From the NCBI RefSeq assembly GCF_000701505.1, contig NZ_KL370786.1:1-64000 (forward strand): DNA of 64,000 nt, read 5' to 3'. Source of the stretch: Dyadobacter crusticola DSM 16708. Lineage in GTDB: Bacteria; Bacteroidota; Bacteroidia; Cytophagales; Spirosomataceae. Of the stretch, positions 1 through 7,812 are shown one piece after another (positions within the stretch are counted from its first letter, which is position 1; each line of letters starts with the position of its first letter). The position numbers and the translations under genes are program-made. The notes below the pieces were generated by a model. That model did not search any database and had not been told where the DNA came from. It saw only the letters and a program-made list of their open reading frames with translations.

Positions 1-2376
1 TTTCGTCCGATATTCAATCTGGCTTTCAAGGGCTAAATTTCTTCTTTTGACTGAGCTTACTCGTGCCTTTAGAATGGCAGAAACAATCAGGAAACTGCCG
101 ATTCCGCACAACAGAAAAAACCACCAAGTCTGATACCATAGTGGTGGGACCGTTATCTCTATACTCACGTACTCGTTATTGCCTCTTCCAAAGCCATTCT
201 GCTTGCGAACATGTAAAACATACTTGCCGTGTTTCAACTGCAAAATGTTAATAACGTCACTGGAAGCTTCGATAGGCAACCATTCCTGGTGGCTGGGCGT
301 AGTGTTCGGGGCAGTCAATGCGTAAGAAAAGTGGATATTTTCCGGACTTCCAAAATATGGTGTGGTTACAAAGACCCTTAACTCTCTTTGGTCCTGCCGG
401 AAAGTGACGTTATTATCTTTTAGTGAAGCAGCCTTGCCATTTATTTCAATCCGGTCAACAATAATCCTTTTATCGGGCAACTCGGTAGAGATTTGCTCGG
501 GTTTGAACCAAACCAAACCTTTGATCGAAGGTAAAGATACATACCCGTTGGCTAGTCGTACTGCACAGGGCGAGCAGCCACCATTAAATTCATTGGTGTA
601 GAAGCCGTCGGCCTTGGAGTAATAATGATAATATGGTTTTACCTGTGTTTCCGAATAGTCTAAGAGGTCTTTTTTGAGTATTTGGAACAGGCCCCGGTTT
701 GTGGAAATCCAGAAAAATCCTTTCTCATCTTCAACAATGCAGTGCGCATTGGCAAGGTGCCTGTTTCTATCGAGCGGAAAGCTCGTTAGTTTCCCATTTT
801 TAAGCAGGAAAAAACCATCCTTATAAGTTGAGATCCAAATCTCATCGCTGTTACCTGGGATATGTAAGCTACGGATATGAGAGTTCTCCAAGCCTTTGAT
901 GTAAGATACCCTTCGGGTCGGAATATGTATCTTGTACAATCCCATGCCAGTCCCCACCCAAAGTATGTCTTCGGTTTGCTGCTGGATCCAGGAAGCGTGT
1001 GTCATGGGGCCTGCCAGGAAAAGCTTGGGCTCGGCGGCAGGGTCGGCGGGATCCAGCGTGTATAACCCGGCAGATCTTAGCCCAATCCAGATTCTTCCAT
1101 CCCTTCCCTCGTACAGTTGGGTTATTTGCGCTGGCAAAGTCCACTTCCTTTTGACTCTACCACCTGGTTCCGTTTCAAAGATGGTGTAACGCTTTTCAGA
1201 CCACATATTACCCCTGCTGTCAACGAGTAAAGCTGTAAGATCCGTCTTACTAAGACTTTCTATTTGACGGGCTGAGATCTCATCACTTGATTCATCGTAG
1301 GAAAACACGGTTCCGTAACTTGTAAAGACGCTGTTATTAATCGCCACCTGACTATAGAAGACATTATCTGCTCCTTCAAAACGTGCATAGACAGGCCGGA
1401 ATGGCTTTTTCTTCAATACGAACAAGCCGTTTATTAAAGTTCCCAGGAAGATCCGGCCTGTTTGCTGATCGAAGTGTACCTTCGTAATTTGATTGGCCTC
1501 AAAGTCGAAACCTTCTAGTATGAGACTCGTTTTAAGTTCACCTCTTGATCCCTCATGTACCGTATACAGTGATTTCCCGAGCTGGATATATACTTGGTCT
1601 GTACAGTTATTCCAGTGAATCACGCCTTTGTTACCTTGGACATGCAAGGGATGATCGAGAATGTCACCTGAAAGGCTTACATACTCAGGGAAGGAAGGTG
1701 ACGTATCTGCAAAGCGAGAAAACGCGCCGTTCTCGAAAAGGTATAAGTTGTTCTTCAATCGGAAAAACCCCCAGAAATCCCTATCTGCTAACGGAAAAGA
1801 TTTGATTCGTCTTTTGCCCTTGAAGAACTCCACGTTCTTTTTGTCGTATATAAAGAAGTGATTATCACCAGTTGGAATGACGAGCTTCGAAAGGAAAATG
1901 TGGTCTCGTCCAAGACTAGGCAAACCTTCTGTCAAATAGAATTCAATGCCTTGCTGGTGGAGGGGTAGTGGTGCTATTCCTTCCTTGTACCAGCTGCTGT
2001 CCACAGTGGCTTGACCATTGATAATCCGGATATAGGTTCTCTCGTCATTGGCCGCAAAGAAGCTCCCGTCAGAATGTGCGGGATTTATATGAAAGGATGC
2101 GATACTCCGGTCGAAATGGCCTTTTCCGAAATTGTCGAAAATTTTAAATTTCCTCCCGTCAAACCTGGCCAGTCCACCGTCAGTCGCTAGCCAAACATTA
2201 CCCTCAGCATCTGAGGTGATCGATTTGATACTATTTTGAGGCAAGCCATTCTCATCGGTATATTGACGCACCTCGTATGCAGAAAGACCGCCCACCTCTG
2301 CAAACTGAGCTTGGCTGATAAAGAATTGAAAAGACAACGCAAACGCTAAGAGATATGAACTAACGGTAAATTTCAC
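1..2376 (-). CDS. Two-component regulator propeller sensor protein, C-terminus beyond window
   Basis: The frame is open without interruption for 792 codons and leaves the window at base 1. A GTG start at 2376 gives a Sec signal ending near ISQAQ; I found no in-frame ATG that fits better. The start of the mature part (YTDENGLPQNSIKSI) and repeated units such as GNVWLATDGGLARFDG and GRIWIGLRSAGLYTLD are typical of the two-component regulator propeller. A Y_Y_Y domain follows, ending in VPPLWYQTWW, then one membrane helix (FFLLCGIGSFLIVSAI) and the start of a charged helix (LALESQIEYRTK). In this family the missing part is normally a histidine kinase module or a DNA-binding output domain; which one cannot be seen here. 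It probably senses an extracellular or periplasmic ligand. No partner gene lies on its upstream side, which faces a decayed gene. Confidence 0.88.
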   Translation of the reverse strand, partial: MKFTVSSYLLAFALSFQFFISQAQFAEVGGLSAYEVRQYTDENGLPQNSIKSITSDAEGNVWLATDGGLARFDGRKFKIFDNFGKGHFDRSIASFHINPAHSDGSFFAANDERTYIRIINGQATVDSSWYKEGIAPLPLHQQGIEFYLTEGLPSLGRDHIFLSKLVIPTGDNHFFIYDKKNVEFFKGKRRIKSFPLADRDFWGFFRLKNNLYLFENGAFSRFADTSPSFPEYVSLSGDILDHPLHVQGNKGVIHWNNCTDQVYIQLGKSLYTVHEGSRGELKTSLILEGFDFEANQITKVHFDQQTGRIFLGTLINGLFVLKKKPFRPVYARFEGADNVFYSQVAINNSVFTSYGTVFSYDESSDEISARQIESLSKTDLTALLVDSRGNMWSEKRYTIFETEPGGRVKRKWTLPAQITQLYEGRDGRIWIGLRSAGLYTLDPADPAAEPKLFLAGPMTHASWIQQQTEDILWVGTGMGLYKIHIPTRRVSYIKGLENSHIRSLHIPGNSDEIWISTYKDGFFLLKNGKLTSFPLDRNRHLANAHCIVEDEKGFFWISTNRGLFQILKKDLLDYSETQVKPYYHYYSKADGFYTNEFNGGCSPCAVRLANGYVSLPSIKGLVWFKPEQISTELPDKRIIVDRIEINGKAASLKDNNVTFRQDQRELRVFVTTPYFGSPENIHFSYALTAPNTTPSHQEWLPIEASSDVINILQLKHGKYVLHVRKQNGFGRGNNEYVSIEITVPPLWYQTWWFFLLCGIGSFLIVSAILKARVSSVKRRNLALESQIEYRTK

Positions 2377-2745
2377 TTTAACTACGATTTCAATTGTAAA
2401 GAATTCCGGAGACCAAATATAGAAAGCGTACTACAAGGGAATGTTATGAAAGCGAGAAATGTGACTCAAGATTGAGATCCGGGCAACAATTAAGCACCAG
2501 GTTTCTTGGGTAAATCTTATTTGGTAATTAACATTCGAGGCCTTGCTGCGGGACTTGGATTAATGATGAGCTTGAGGTAAAACGGTGGCGTTAAGTGCAT
2601 CGTTTTTAAGCAATGATCTGGACATCAACATATTATAAATCCATTCCGAGCGGGATGAATGGCTTCAATTCCCAGTCAGCCGCTGTAAAGAAGCTTGCGA
2701 AAGGATTGAGGAATAAGTTTGAATAGAAGCTGAACGCATCACTAA
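2377..2745. other. Intergenic stretch without a supported gene
   Basis: About 370 bases upstream of the propeller sensor. It must contain that gene's promoter, but I could not assign one. One short plus-strand frame (2613..2726, 37 residues) has a clean ATG and stop, but I recognise nothing in it. Decay of the adjoining ThuA gene suggests that this is partly debris. Confidence 0.4.
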
Positions 2746-3118
2746 CTAATCCAGCTTTCCTACGCATTGGATACCGGCTATGAAGTGACGCATTGCGTTG
2801 GGATCCGTGAAGGTGCTGGCATGATGTCCCAGCGCGGTATGGAACATTCTTGCTTTTCCAGCCGCGTGCGGTGATAAGCCCCGCGCGTGGGTATGAACGG
2901 GAAAAAAAGTATGATTTCGAAATCTCGTCTCCAGCATCTGGCCTTACTAGTCCCAGTGATGCTCAGTATCGCAAGCCGAATGGGCCCGTTTCTGGGTGGC
3001 AGTCAGGATTTCTCCCGTTGTGGAAAGGAATACAACAACTTCAAGCTGTGTCAGGTATGTGGAATTGATCAGCGTGGCGAAAGCCGGCAGTTTTGCTGAA
3101 AATTAGTATGCTATTGGC
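2746..3118 (-). pseudogene. Decayed ThuA-domain gene
   Basis: Pieces of a ThuA (trehalose-utilisation, glutamine-amidotransferase-like fold) domain lie in order on the minus strand but in different frames. They are the N-terminal strand SILIFSKTAGFRHAD (about 3118..3070), then LEVVVFLSTTGEILT after a frameshift (about 3045..3000), then a degraded ACDTEHHWD that matches the usual DTEYDW region, then the C-terminal part ARMFHTALGHHASTF to GIQCVGKLD. Intact ThuA domains are about 220 residues, and here the middle is largely deleted. Several frameshifts and stops make translation into a working protein impossible. Assignment rests on motif order, not on a database search. Confidence 0.75.
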
Positions 3119-3495
3119 TTTATCCACAGTTGGCAATGCAGATTCAGGCAGCAAGAGACACATGTACATCTCCGGGCACCCATCGCTGCACGGCAGGACA
3201 TTGTTTGCCAATACATTGAAAGTGTGCAGCTTCCCGTCCATAGAGGTGTGAAAGGATCTCGATCTATTGCACAACTGGATTTGCAATCGCCGCCTTTTCG
3301 ACGGCTTGCGAATCCAGTCGTGCAATAAATTCAAATCCGTGTAACCAGTATTCAGCCTGGTGCGGTGATGACGGAATTGTATGCCACATTTCTGACACGA
3401 AGTACCGCAATGACATGGATAAACTGGCTAAACAGATGACCTTTTGAACTGGTGAAGACATTGGCAACAGCAGCGTGCTCCGAAAAACGCAGGCT
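3119..3495. other. Probable gene debris between ThuA remnant and aquaporin
   Basis: No intact gene. Minus-strand frames here (3264..3545 and 3041..3334) have no recognisable fold. The stretch lies directly upstream of the ThuA remnant and may be the rest of the same dead gene, but I cannot show this. Confidence 0.35.
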
Positions 3496-4176
3496 TCAAT
3501 CTTTAGCCAGAACAAGCTTATAAAACGTTCCAGCCAGAAACGCACCCGCCAGGGGCGCCACTATAAAAAGCCAAAGCTGCTGTGTAGCCCAATCGCCCAC
3601 GAAGAGTGCCTGACTGATGCTCCGCGCCGGGTTCACCGAGGTGTTGGTGACTGGGATGCTAATGAGGTGGATCAGCGTGAGACCAAGCCCGATCGCAATG
3701 CCGGCAAAGCCGAATGGTGCCGAAGGGTAAGTAGAACCCAAAATGATGATCAAAAACATAAAAGTCATTACGAATTCGGTAACAAGGGCAGCTGTCATAC
3801 TGTACTTGCCGGGCGAGTGCTCACCATAGCCATTAGCAGCAAAATCGCCGATTTCGGCTCCGTTGCCGGTAACGATCACATAAAGCACGGCAGCACCGCC
3901 AATCGCACCTGTTACTTGTGCGATAATATAAGGCAAAAGCTTTTTGCCATCAAAGCGGCCTCCTGCCCAAAGGCCGAGTGAAACTGCGGGGTTCAGATGC
4001 GCCCCGGAAATATGGCCGAGCGAATAGGCAATGGTAAGTACCGTCAGGCCGAATGCCAGCGAGACCCCTAACAGGCCGATGCCAACCTGCGGGAATGTGG
4101 CCGACAAAGCGGCGCTTCCACAGCCACCTAAAACAAGCCAAAAAGTTCCGATAAATTCTGCAACGTAGTTTTTCAT
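3496..4176 (-). CDS. aqpZ: Aquaporin Z (MIP family water channel)
   Basis: The 226-residue protein has the length and hydrophobic pattern of a six-helix major intrinsic protein. Both half-helix signatures are intact: SGAHLNPAVSLG in the first half and NTSVNPARSI in the second. The Arg after the second NPA and the His in LIHLISIPV are residues expected in the water-selective filter of AqpZ, and no extra loop of glyceroporins is evident. It would pass water across the inner membrane. The start MKNYVAEFIGTFWLVLGG is the usual AqpZ beginning. The gene stands alone: the ThuA remnant is downstream and a long intergenic region is upstream. Its C-terminus ends in LVLAKD and is complete. Confidence 0.95.
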   Translation of the reverse strand: MKNYVAEFIGTFWLVLGGCGSAALSATFPQVGIGLLGVSLAFGLTVLTIAYSLGHISGAHLNPAVSLGLWAGGRFDGKKLLPYIIAQVTGAIGGAAVLYVIVTGNGAEIGDFAANGYGEHSPGKYSMTAALVTEFVMTFMFLIIILGSTYPSAPFGFAGIAIGLGLTLIHLISIPVTNTSVNPARSISQALFVGDWATQQLWLFIVAPLAGAFLAGTFYKLVLAKD

Positions 4177-4222
4177 TCAAATATGGATGGTTAGGTACTA
4201 AAAGATAAATGTCTGGCGATAG

Positions 4223-4321
4223 CTATGTCCTGGACAGGTACACGAGCATGAGAAGAACAATGAATACCAAAGTATATGTCCAGTCTTTCCTGCCAAAACC
4301 AGGAGGATCTTCATGGGTCAT
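4223..4321 (-). CDS. Possible 32-residue single-pass membrane peptide
   Basis: A short frame with ATG at 4321 and TAG at 4223 encodes a polar start (MTHEDPPGFGRKDWTYT) followed by one hydrophobic helix (LVFIVLLMLVYLS) and a basic end. The layout of charged head, helix and RT tail is typical of small membrane proteins of Bacteroidota. No clear ribosome binding site is present: the upstream bases are a run of A. It lies 46 bases upstream of the aquaporin start on the same strand, so co-transcription is possible. It could also be a chance frame. Confidence 0.3.
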   Translation of the reverse strand: MTHEDPPGFGRKDWTYTLVFIVLLMLVYLSRT

Positions 4322-5003
4322 TTTTTTGCGAGGTGTGCGATTCAAATAAAATAGTGCGGACTGGATTCCCGGTCGGGAGTGGTAAACGTTACTTGGTAAC
4401 GGCTACTTCGTGTGTGCTGAGTGCGGTCAAGATCAATAAGATCGAAATCATCGCCTCTGAGATGTGCGAGCATTCTTTCAAAGATTAGTGGCTTCAAGGA
4501 TCTGAGATTTGGGGTACAGGTCAATTATTACAAACTTCATCTTGGCGTGACCAGATAATGGTTCTGAACAATCAAAATCTTCGTCATAAGGTGATTTTCA
4601 TAGGTACTAAGGATAGGGTCTGCACCCGTAAGAAGCTTATTTGGCGCAGATCAGATACATGCGGCAAAACTAGAAATAGTTTCTATGCGCTTCAAGAAAA
4701 AAGCCCTGAGTTGCAACTACTTTATTGTAGTATTTAATCTACATCTGGGCTTCATCATATAGCGGAATAGAACGGGCTAACTGGATCACTGCCAGGGTTC
4801 TCATACAGGGTATCCAGGTAAGTGCCCCGAGAACTTCTGTGTCGTCTTCCTAAAATTATTTCCTGCGCACGCCTGTGTAAGTGCAGTTTGAACTTTGTAG
4901 AAGTATCCCTACAAGTAGCGAAATATCGCGGCTCGAAATAGCAAAGTTAATTACCTTAGTAGGGTTAAATATCTCTAGTAGAATTCACTTAATCATCTTA
5001 TCT
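4322..5003. other. Intergenic region upstream of the first S74 cassette
   Basis: No supported gene in about 680 bases. Short frames on both strands (4276..4488 plus, 4342..4524 minus) carry no recognisable domain. The last 20 bases before the start at 5004 nearly match the bases before 7813 (cacttaatcatctt followed by ATG), so the leader of the duplicated cassette begins here. The cassette promoter should lie in this region. Confidence 0.4.
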
Positions 5004-6215
5004 ATGAAACCAAAACAACTACTACCCACTACTCTTTTTGTTGTCCTTACGGCGTTGTCAACCTCTTTTGCCCAAGTGAAGATAGGCGCAAACCCGACGA
5101 CTATCACCCCGAATGCAAACCTGGATGTAGAAGGCAACAATAACGAACACATGGTGGTATTGAATTCGGGTCATGTGGGTATCGGCCTCCAGGCGCCAAG
5201 TGCAAGTCTTCACGTTCAGGGCATCACGAATGTCAACAGGCCGCCATTTGCATCTAATGTTGTTGCGATTTTCGACCCAGCAGGAGGGAACAACGTAGGG
5301 ACTCCGACTACCATTATGCTCAATGGCGGACGTGCGATGTTTGGTTACGAAATCGATAATCAGGTCAACAAATATCTTTTCTTGCGGGGCAATCAAGCAA
5401 CAGACATTCGCTTGCAACCAATGAATGAAGTATCCATATTAGATTCGAATGCATTCGTTATGTCAGCTTCTAGCGGCAGGCATGGCTTCATAGGTCTTAA
5501 CACAGAAGTCCCCCAATCACGGTTAGATGTTCGCGGAACGACTAAGGTGTTGGCTGGAACAGGGGTGCAAACCGGCAACGTTTGGAACGGAACTTCAAAT
5601 ATCAATGGATTTGAAGCGACCACTACGCCGACAGGGGATGCGTTTGTTGGTATACAGCGCTCCGGAAATGGTGCTCCCCTGCATCTTACTAAGCCTGCTG
5701 GCACCGTTGCAGGTCAGCAGTTGTTAGTTTTCGCAGTAGCTGGCACTTATATGGGAACAGTTACATACACTGGCGCAGGGGTACAATACAACACCACTTC
5801 TGATCAGCGTCTGAAAGAAAACATCAAGGCGACGAAATTCGGACTGGAATCCTTGAAAGCAATCAATGTGTACGACTACAATTTCAAATCGGATTCCAAA
5901 AAGGCGCTTTCTACTGGCGTTCTGGCTCAGGAGCTACACAAAGTGTACCCGCAGGCTGTTAGCGTTGGTGGTGCTGACGAAAAGACTTCTCCATGGCAGG
6001 TAGATTACAGTAAACTTGTTCCGATGCTGGTAAAATCAGTACAGGAGCTTAGCGATAAGGTAGAGTCCCTGGAAAGCGAAAAAGCACAGTTGAGCGCGGA
6101 AGTTGCAGCATTGAAAAAGGGAGTTAGTGGCCTTAATGAACAGGAAATACAGGCGTTGAGACAAATACTGGTTTCAAAAGAGGGGCAACATGGTGGAAAA
6201 ACAGTGGCTAAATAA
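5004..6215 (+). CDS. Secreted tail-fibre domain protein with C-terminal peptidase S74 chaperone
   Basis: I place the start at ATG 5004 because it begins a clear Sec signal (MKPKQLLPTTLFVVLTALS to SFAQ) shared with the paralogue at 7813; the frame is open further upstream only through weak start codons. The mature N-terminus (VKIGANPTTITPNANLDVE) is also shared. A central region of about 220 residues, unlike that of the paralogue, is followed by a peptidase S74 (intramolecular chaperone) domain starting at TSDQRLKENI, which keeps the Ser and Lys used for self-cleavage in this family. A coiled coil (about LVKSVQELSDKVESLESEK onward) ends the protein at 403 residues. S74 domains normally help trimeric fibres fold and are then cut off. 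The next gene, 86 bases downstream, is a T9SS-sorted protein; the pair is repeated at 7813-10543. Confidence 0.88.
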   Translation: MKPKQLLPTTLFVVLTALSTSFAQVKIGANPTTITPNANLDVEGNNNEHMVVLNSGHVGIGLQAPSASLHVQGITNVNRPPFASNVVAIFDPAGGNNVGTPTTIMLNGGRAMFGYEIDNQVNKYLFLRGNQATDIRLQPMNEVSILDSNAFVMSASSGRHGFIGLNTEVPQSRLDVRGTTKVLAGTGVQTGNVWNGTSNINGFEATTTPTGDAFVGIQRSGNGAPLHLTKPAGTVAGQQLLVFAVAGTYMGTVTYTGAGVQYNTTSDQRLKENIKATKFGLESLKAINVYDYNFKSDSKKALSTGVLAQELHKVYPQAVSVGGADEKTSPWQVDYSKLVPMLVKSVQELSDKVESLESEKAQLSAEVAALKKGVSGLNEQEIQALRQILVSKEGQHGGKTVAK

Positions 6216-6255
6216 GTTTGAAAAGACTTATGACGGAAACGGCAAGTAATCACTG

Positions 6256-6267
6256 ATGGCCGGCCAT
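6256..6267. repeat. Perfect 12-base palindrome between cassette genes
   Basis: ATGGCCGGCCAT in the 86-base gap between the S74 gene and its T9SS partner. It has no T tract, so it is not a standard terminator. A CCGGCCGG core recurs just after the first T9SS gene, near 7655. Confidence 0.6.
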
Positions 6268-6301
6268 TAATTGTCTCATCATTCACTTTTTCAAATATGC
6301 T

Positions 6302-7654
6302 ATGAAAGATATTCATGTAAATTCACTGTTAGCAAAGACCTGGGTAAACATCCTGTTGGCGCTGGCAGTCATATGTGCCCCGTGGGCCGCCCGAGCCCAA
6401 GAGGGCAGCCAGGGCAACACCACCATCTTCGGTGGCGCGCAGATGACCTTTTTCAGTAACCACAATTTTGCAACCGGCGGTGGGGGTGCACAGCCTGGGG
6501 TGATCCTTACCGAGCGTGCAGCAGGAAACTTTGGGGTCCTCAATTTTGCAGGTGCCAACCTTGTTTCCACAAACGCATCTGATGCGGGGTATGTGGACGG
6601 TTACGTCCGAAAGTATGGGACGGGACAATTTATCTTTCCCGTGGGTGATAATGGCAACCTGGGCCAGTTCGCTGCTTCCGGAGATGGAACTATGGGGGCA
6701 TATTTTCATTCAGACCCTAATACTGCGACTACCAGTAACCTTTTCACAGGGTCAGATTATACGGCGCTTCCCTCGGGTGGACCATTTGCCACCAGCAGCA
6801 TGGGGCCCAATGTCGATGTGGTAAGCACGGTAGAATACTGGGATATTGATGGGAGCAGCGCAACCCCGCTGACGCTGACCTGGGATGCAGGCAGCGCAAT
6901 TGAGGCACTAACGAGCAGCCAGCTTAACAAACTGACCATCGTTGGCTGGAACGGGACGCAATGGGTGGCTATTGATTCTAAAATGGACACAACCTCTGTT
7001 TTAGGTGGCACAAGCGAGCTGACAGCCGGGTCGATTACGACAACAGCAGCTATTGTACCAAATACCTATACCGCTTATACGTTTGCCGCACTGACAATCC
7101 CGCTGCCTGTTACCTTGGTCAGCTTCAATGTTACAAAAGAAGGGCAGGCCGCACAGTTAAGATGGTCTACCACTGCTGAAACCAACAGTGACCGCTTCGA
7201 AGTAGAGCACAGCCTGAATGGCAAAACCTGGAACAAGATTGGGATCGTGAAATCTCATGGTGAAAGCAAGGTTTTGAGGGATTATCAATATACCGATTAT
7301 GCGGCTGCAAGTGGCGGTCCGTCGCACGGAGAAAACCTGTACCGGTTAAGAATGGTGGACAATGACGGGACCTTTGCATATAGCCGTATCCGGAGTATTA
7401 GATTTGACGGTGGCGCCTCAGACTTGTCTATATACCCGAACCCTTCCTCTGATAAGCTCAACATCAGGGATTATGCCAATGTAAAGGAAATGGTTATAAG
7501 CGACCTGAATGGCCGCTCAGTATATCATTCCGCATCATTTTCAAAGGGCAATGGGACAGTCGATGTCAAGAACCTTGCGCAAGGAATGTACATTGTAAAG
7601 ATAACCCGCCTAAACGGCGAATCTTCTACACATAAAGTTTTGGTTAACAAATAA
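6302..7654 (+). CDS. T9SS-sorted surface protein, cassette copy 1
   Basis: This 450-residue protein has a Sec signal (ending about AARAQ), a mature part starting EGSQGNTTIFGGAQM, and a C-terminal T9SS type A sorting domain (DLSIYPNPSSDKLNIRDY to STHKVLVNK). The domain directs export across the outer membrane and attachment or release there. Before it lies a fibronectin-like segment common in T9SS cargo (PLPVTLVSFNVTKEGQAAQL). The N-terminal 250 residues are a beta-rich region of unknown function. The protein is almost identical to the product of 9194..10543 (about 28 substitutions over roughly 418 mature residues by hand count), but the signal peptides are unrelated. It follows the S74 gene on the same strand, so the two are probably co-transcribed. 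Confidence 0.88.
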   Translation: MKDIHVNSLLAKTWVNILLALAVICAPWAARAQEGSQGNTTIFGGAQMTFFSNHNFATGGGGAQPGVILTERAAGNFGVLNFAGANLVSTNASDAGYVDGYVRKYGTGQFIFPVGDNGNLGQFAASGDGTMGAYFHSDPNTATTSNLFTGSDYTALPSGGPFATSSMGPNVDVVSTVEYWDIDGSSATPLTLTWDAGSAIEALTSSQLNKLTIVGWNGTQWVAIDSKMDTTSVLGGTSELTAGSITTTAAIVPNTYTAYTFAALTIPLPVTLVSFNVTKEGQAAQLRWSTTAETNSDRFEVEHSLNGKTWNKIGIVKSHGESKVLRDYQYTDYAAASGGPSHGENLYRLRMVDNDGTFAYSRIRSIRFDGGASDLSIYPNPSSDKLNIRDYANVKEMVISDLNGRSVYHSASFSKGNGTVDVKNLAQGMYIVKITRLNGESSTHKVLVNK

Positions 7655-7699
7655 TCCGGCCGGCTATCCTGATCTAAATGCATCACGAGAACTAATGGA

Positions 7700-7729
7700 G
7701 CTAGGGTGTGCCAAGTGGTGCACCCTAGC
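7700..7729. terminator. Hairpin after cassette copy 1
   Basis: Arms GCTAGGGTG (7700-7708) and CACCCTAGC (7721-7729) pair perfectly around a loop that can pair further at GCC/GGT. No T run follows, so it may be a weak terminator or an mRNA-end stabiliser between the two cassettes. Confidence 0.5.
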
Positions 7730-7812
7730 AGTCGAAGTGTTTGTATTCATGCTATACCACGTCCTTTAAACAAGTAAGTAATCCACTTAAAATCCACTTA
7801 ATCATCTTTTTT

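Noticed and set aside
3290..3340. Possible cytochrome c heme site remnant (minus-strand LDSQAVEK)
   Set aside because: It can be laid over SDCxxCHK only by assuming several base changes; no Cys or His remains, so it is not supportable.
3475..3981. 168-residue plus-strand ORF antisense to aquaporin
   Set aside because: It is a shadow of the well-supported aqpZ gene and has no recognisable domain or hydrophobic pattern of its own.
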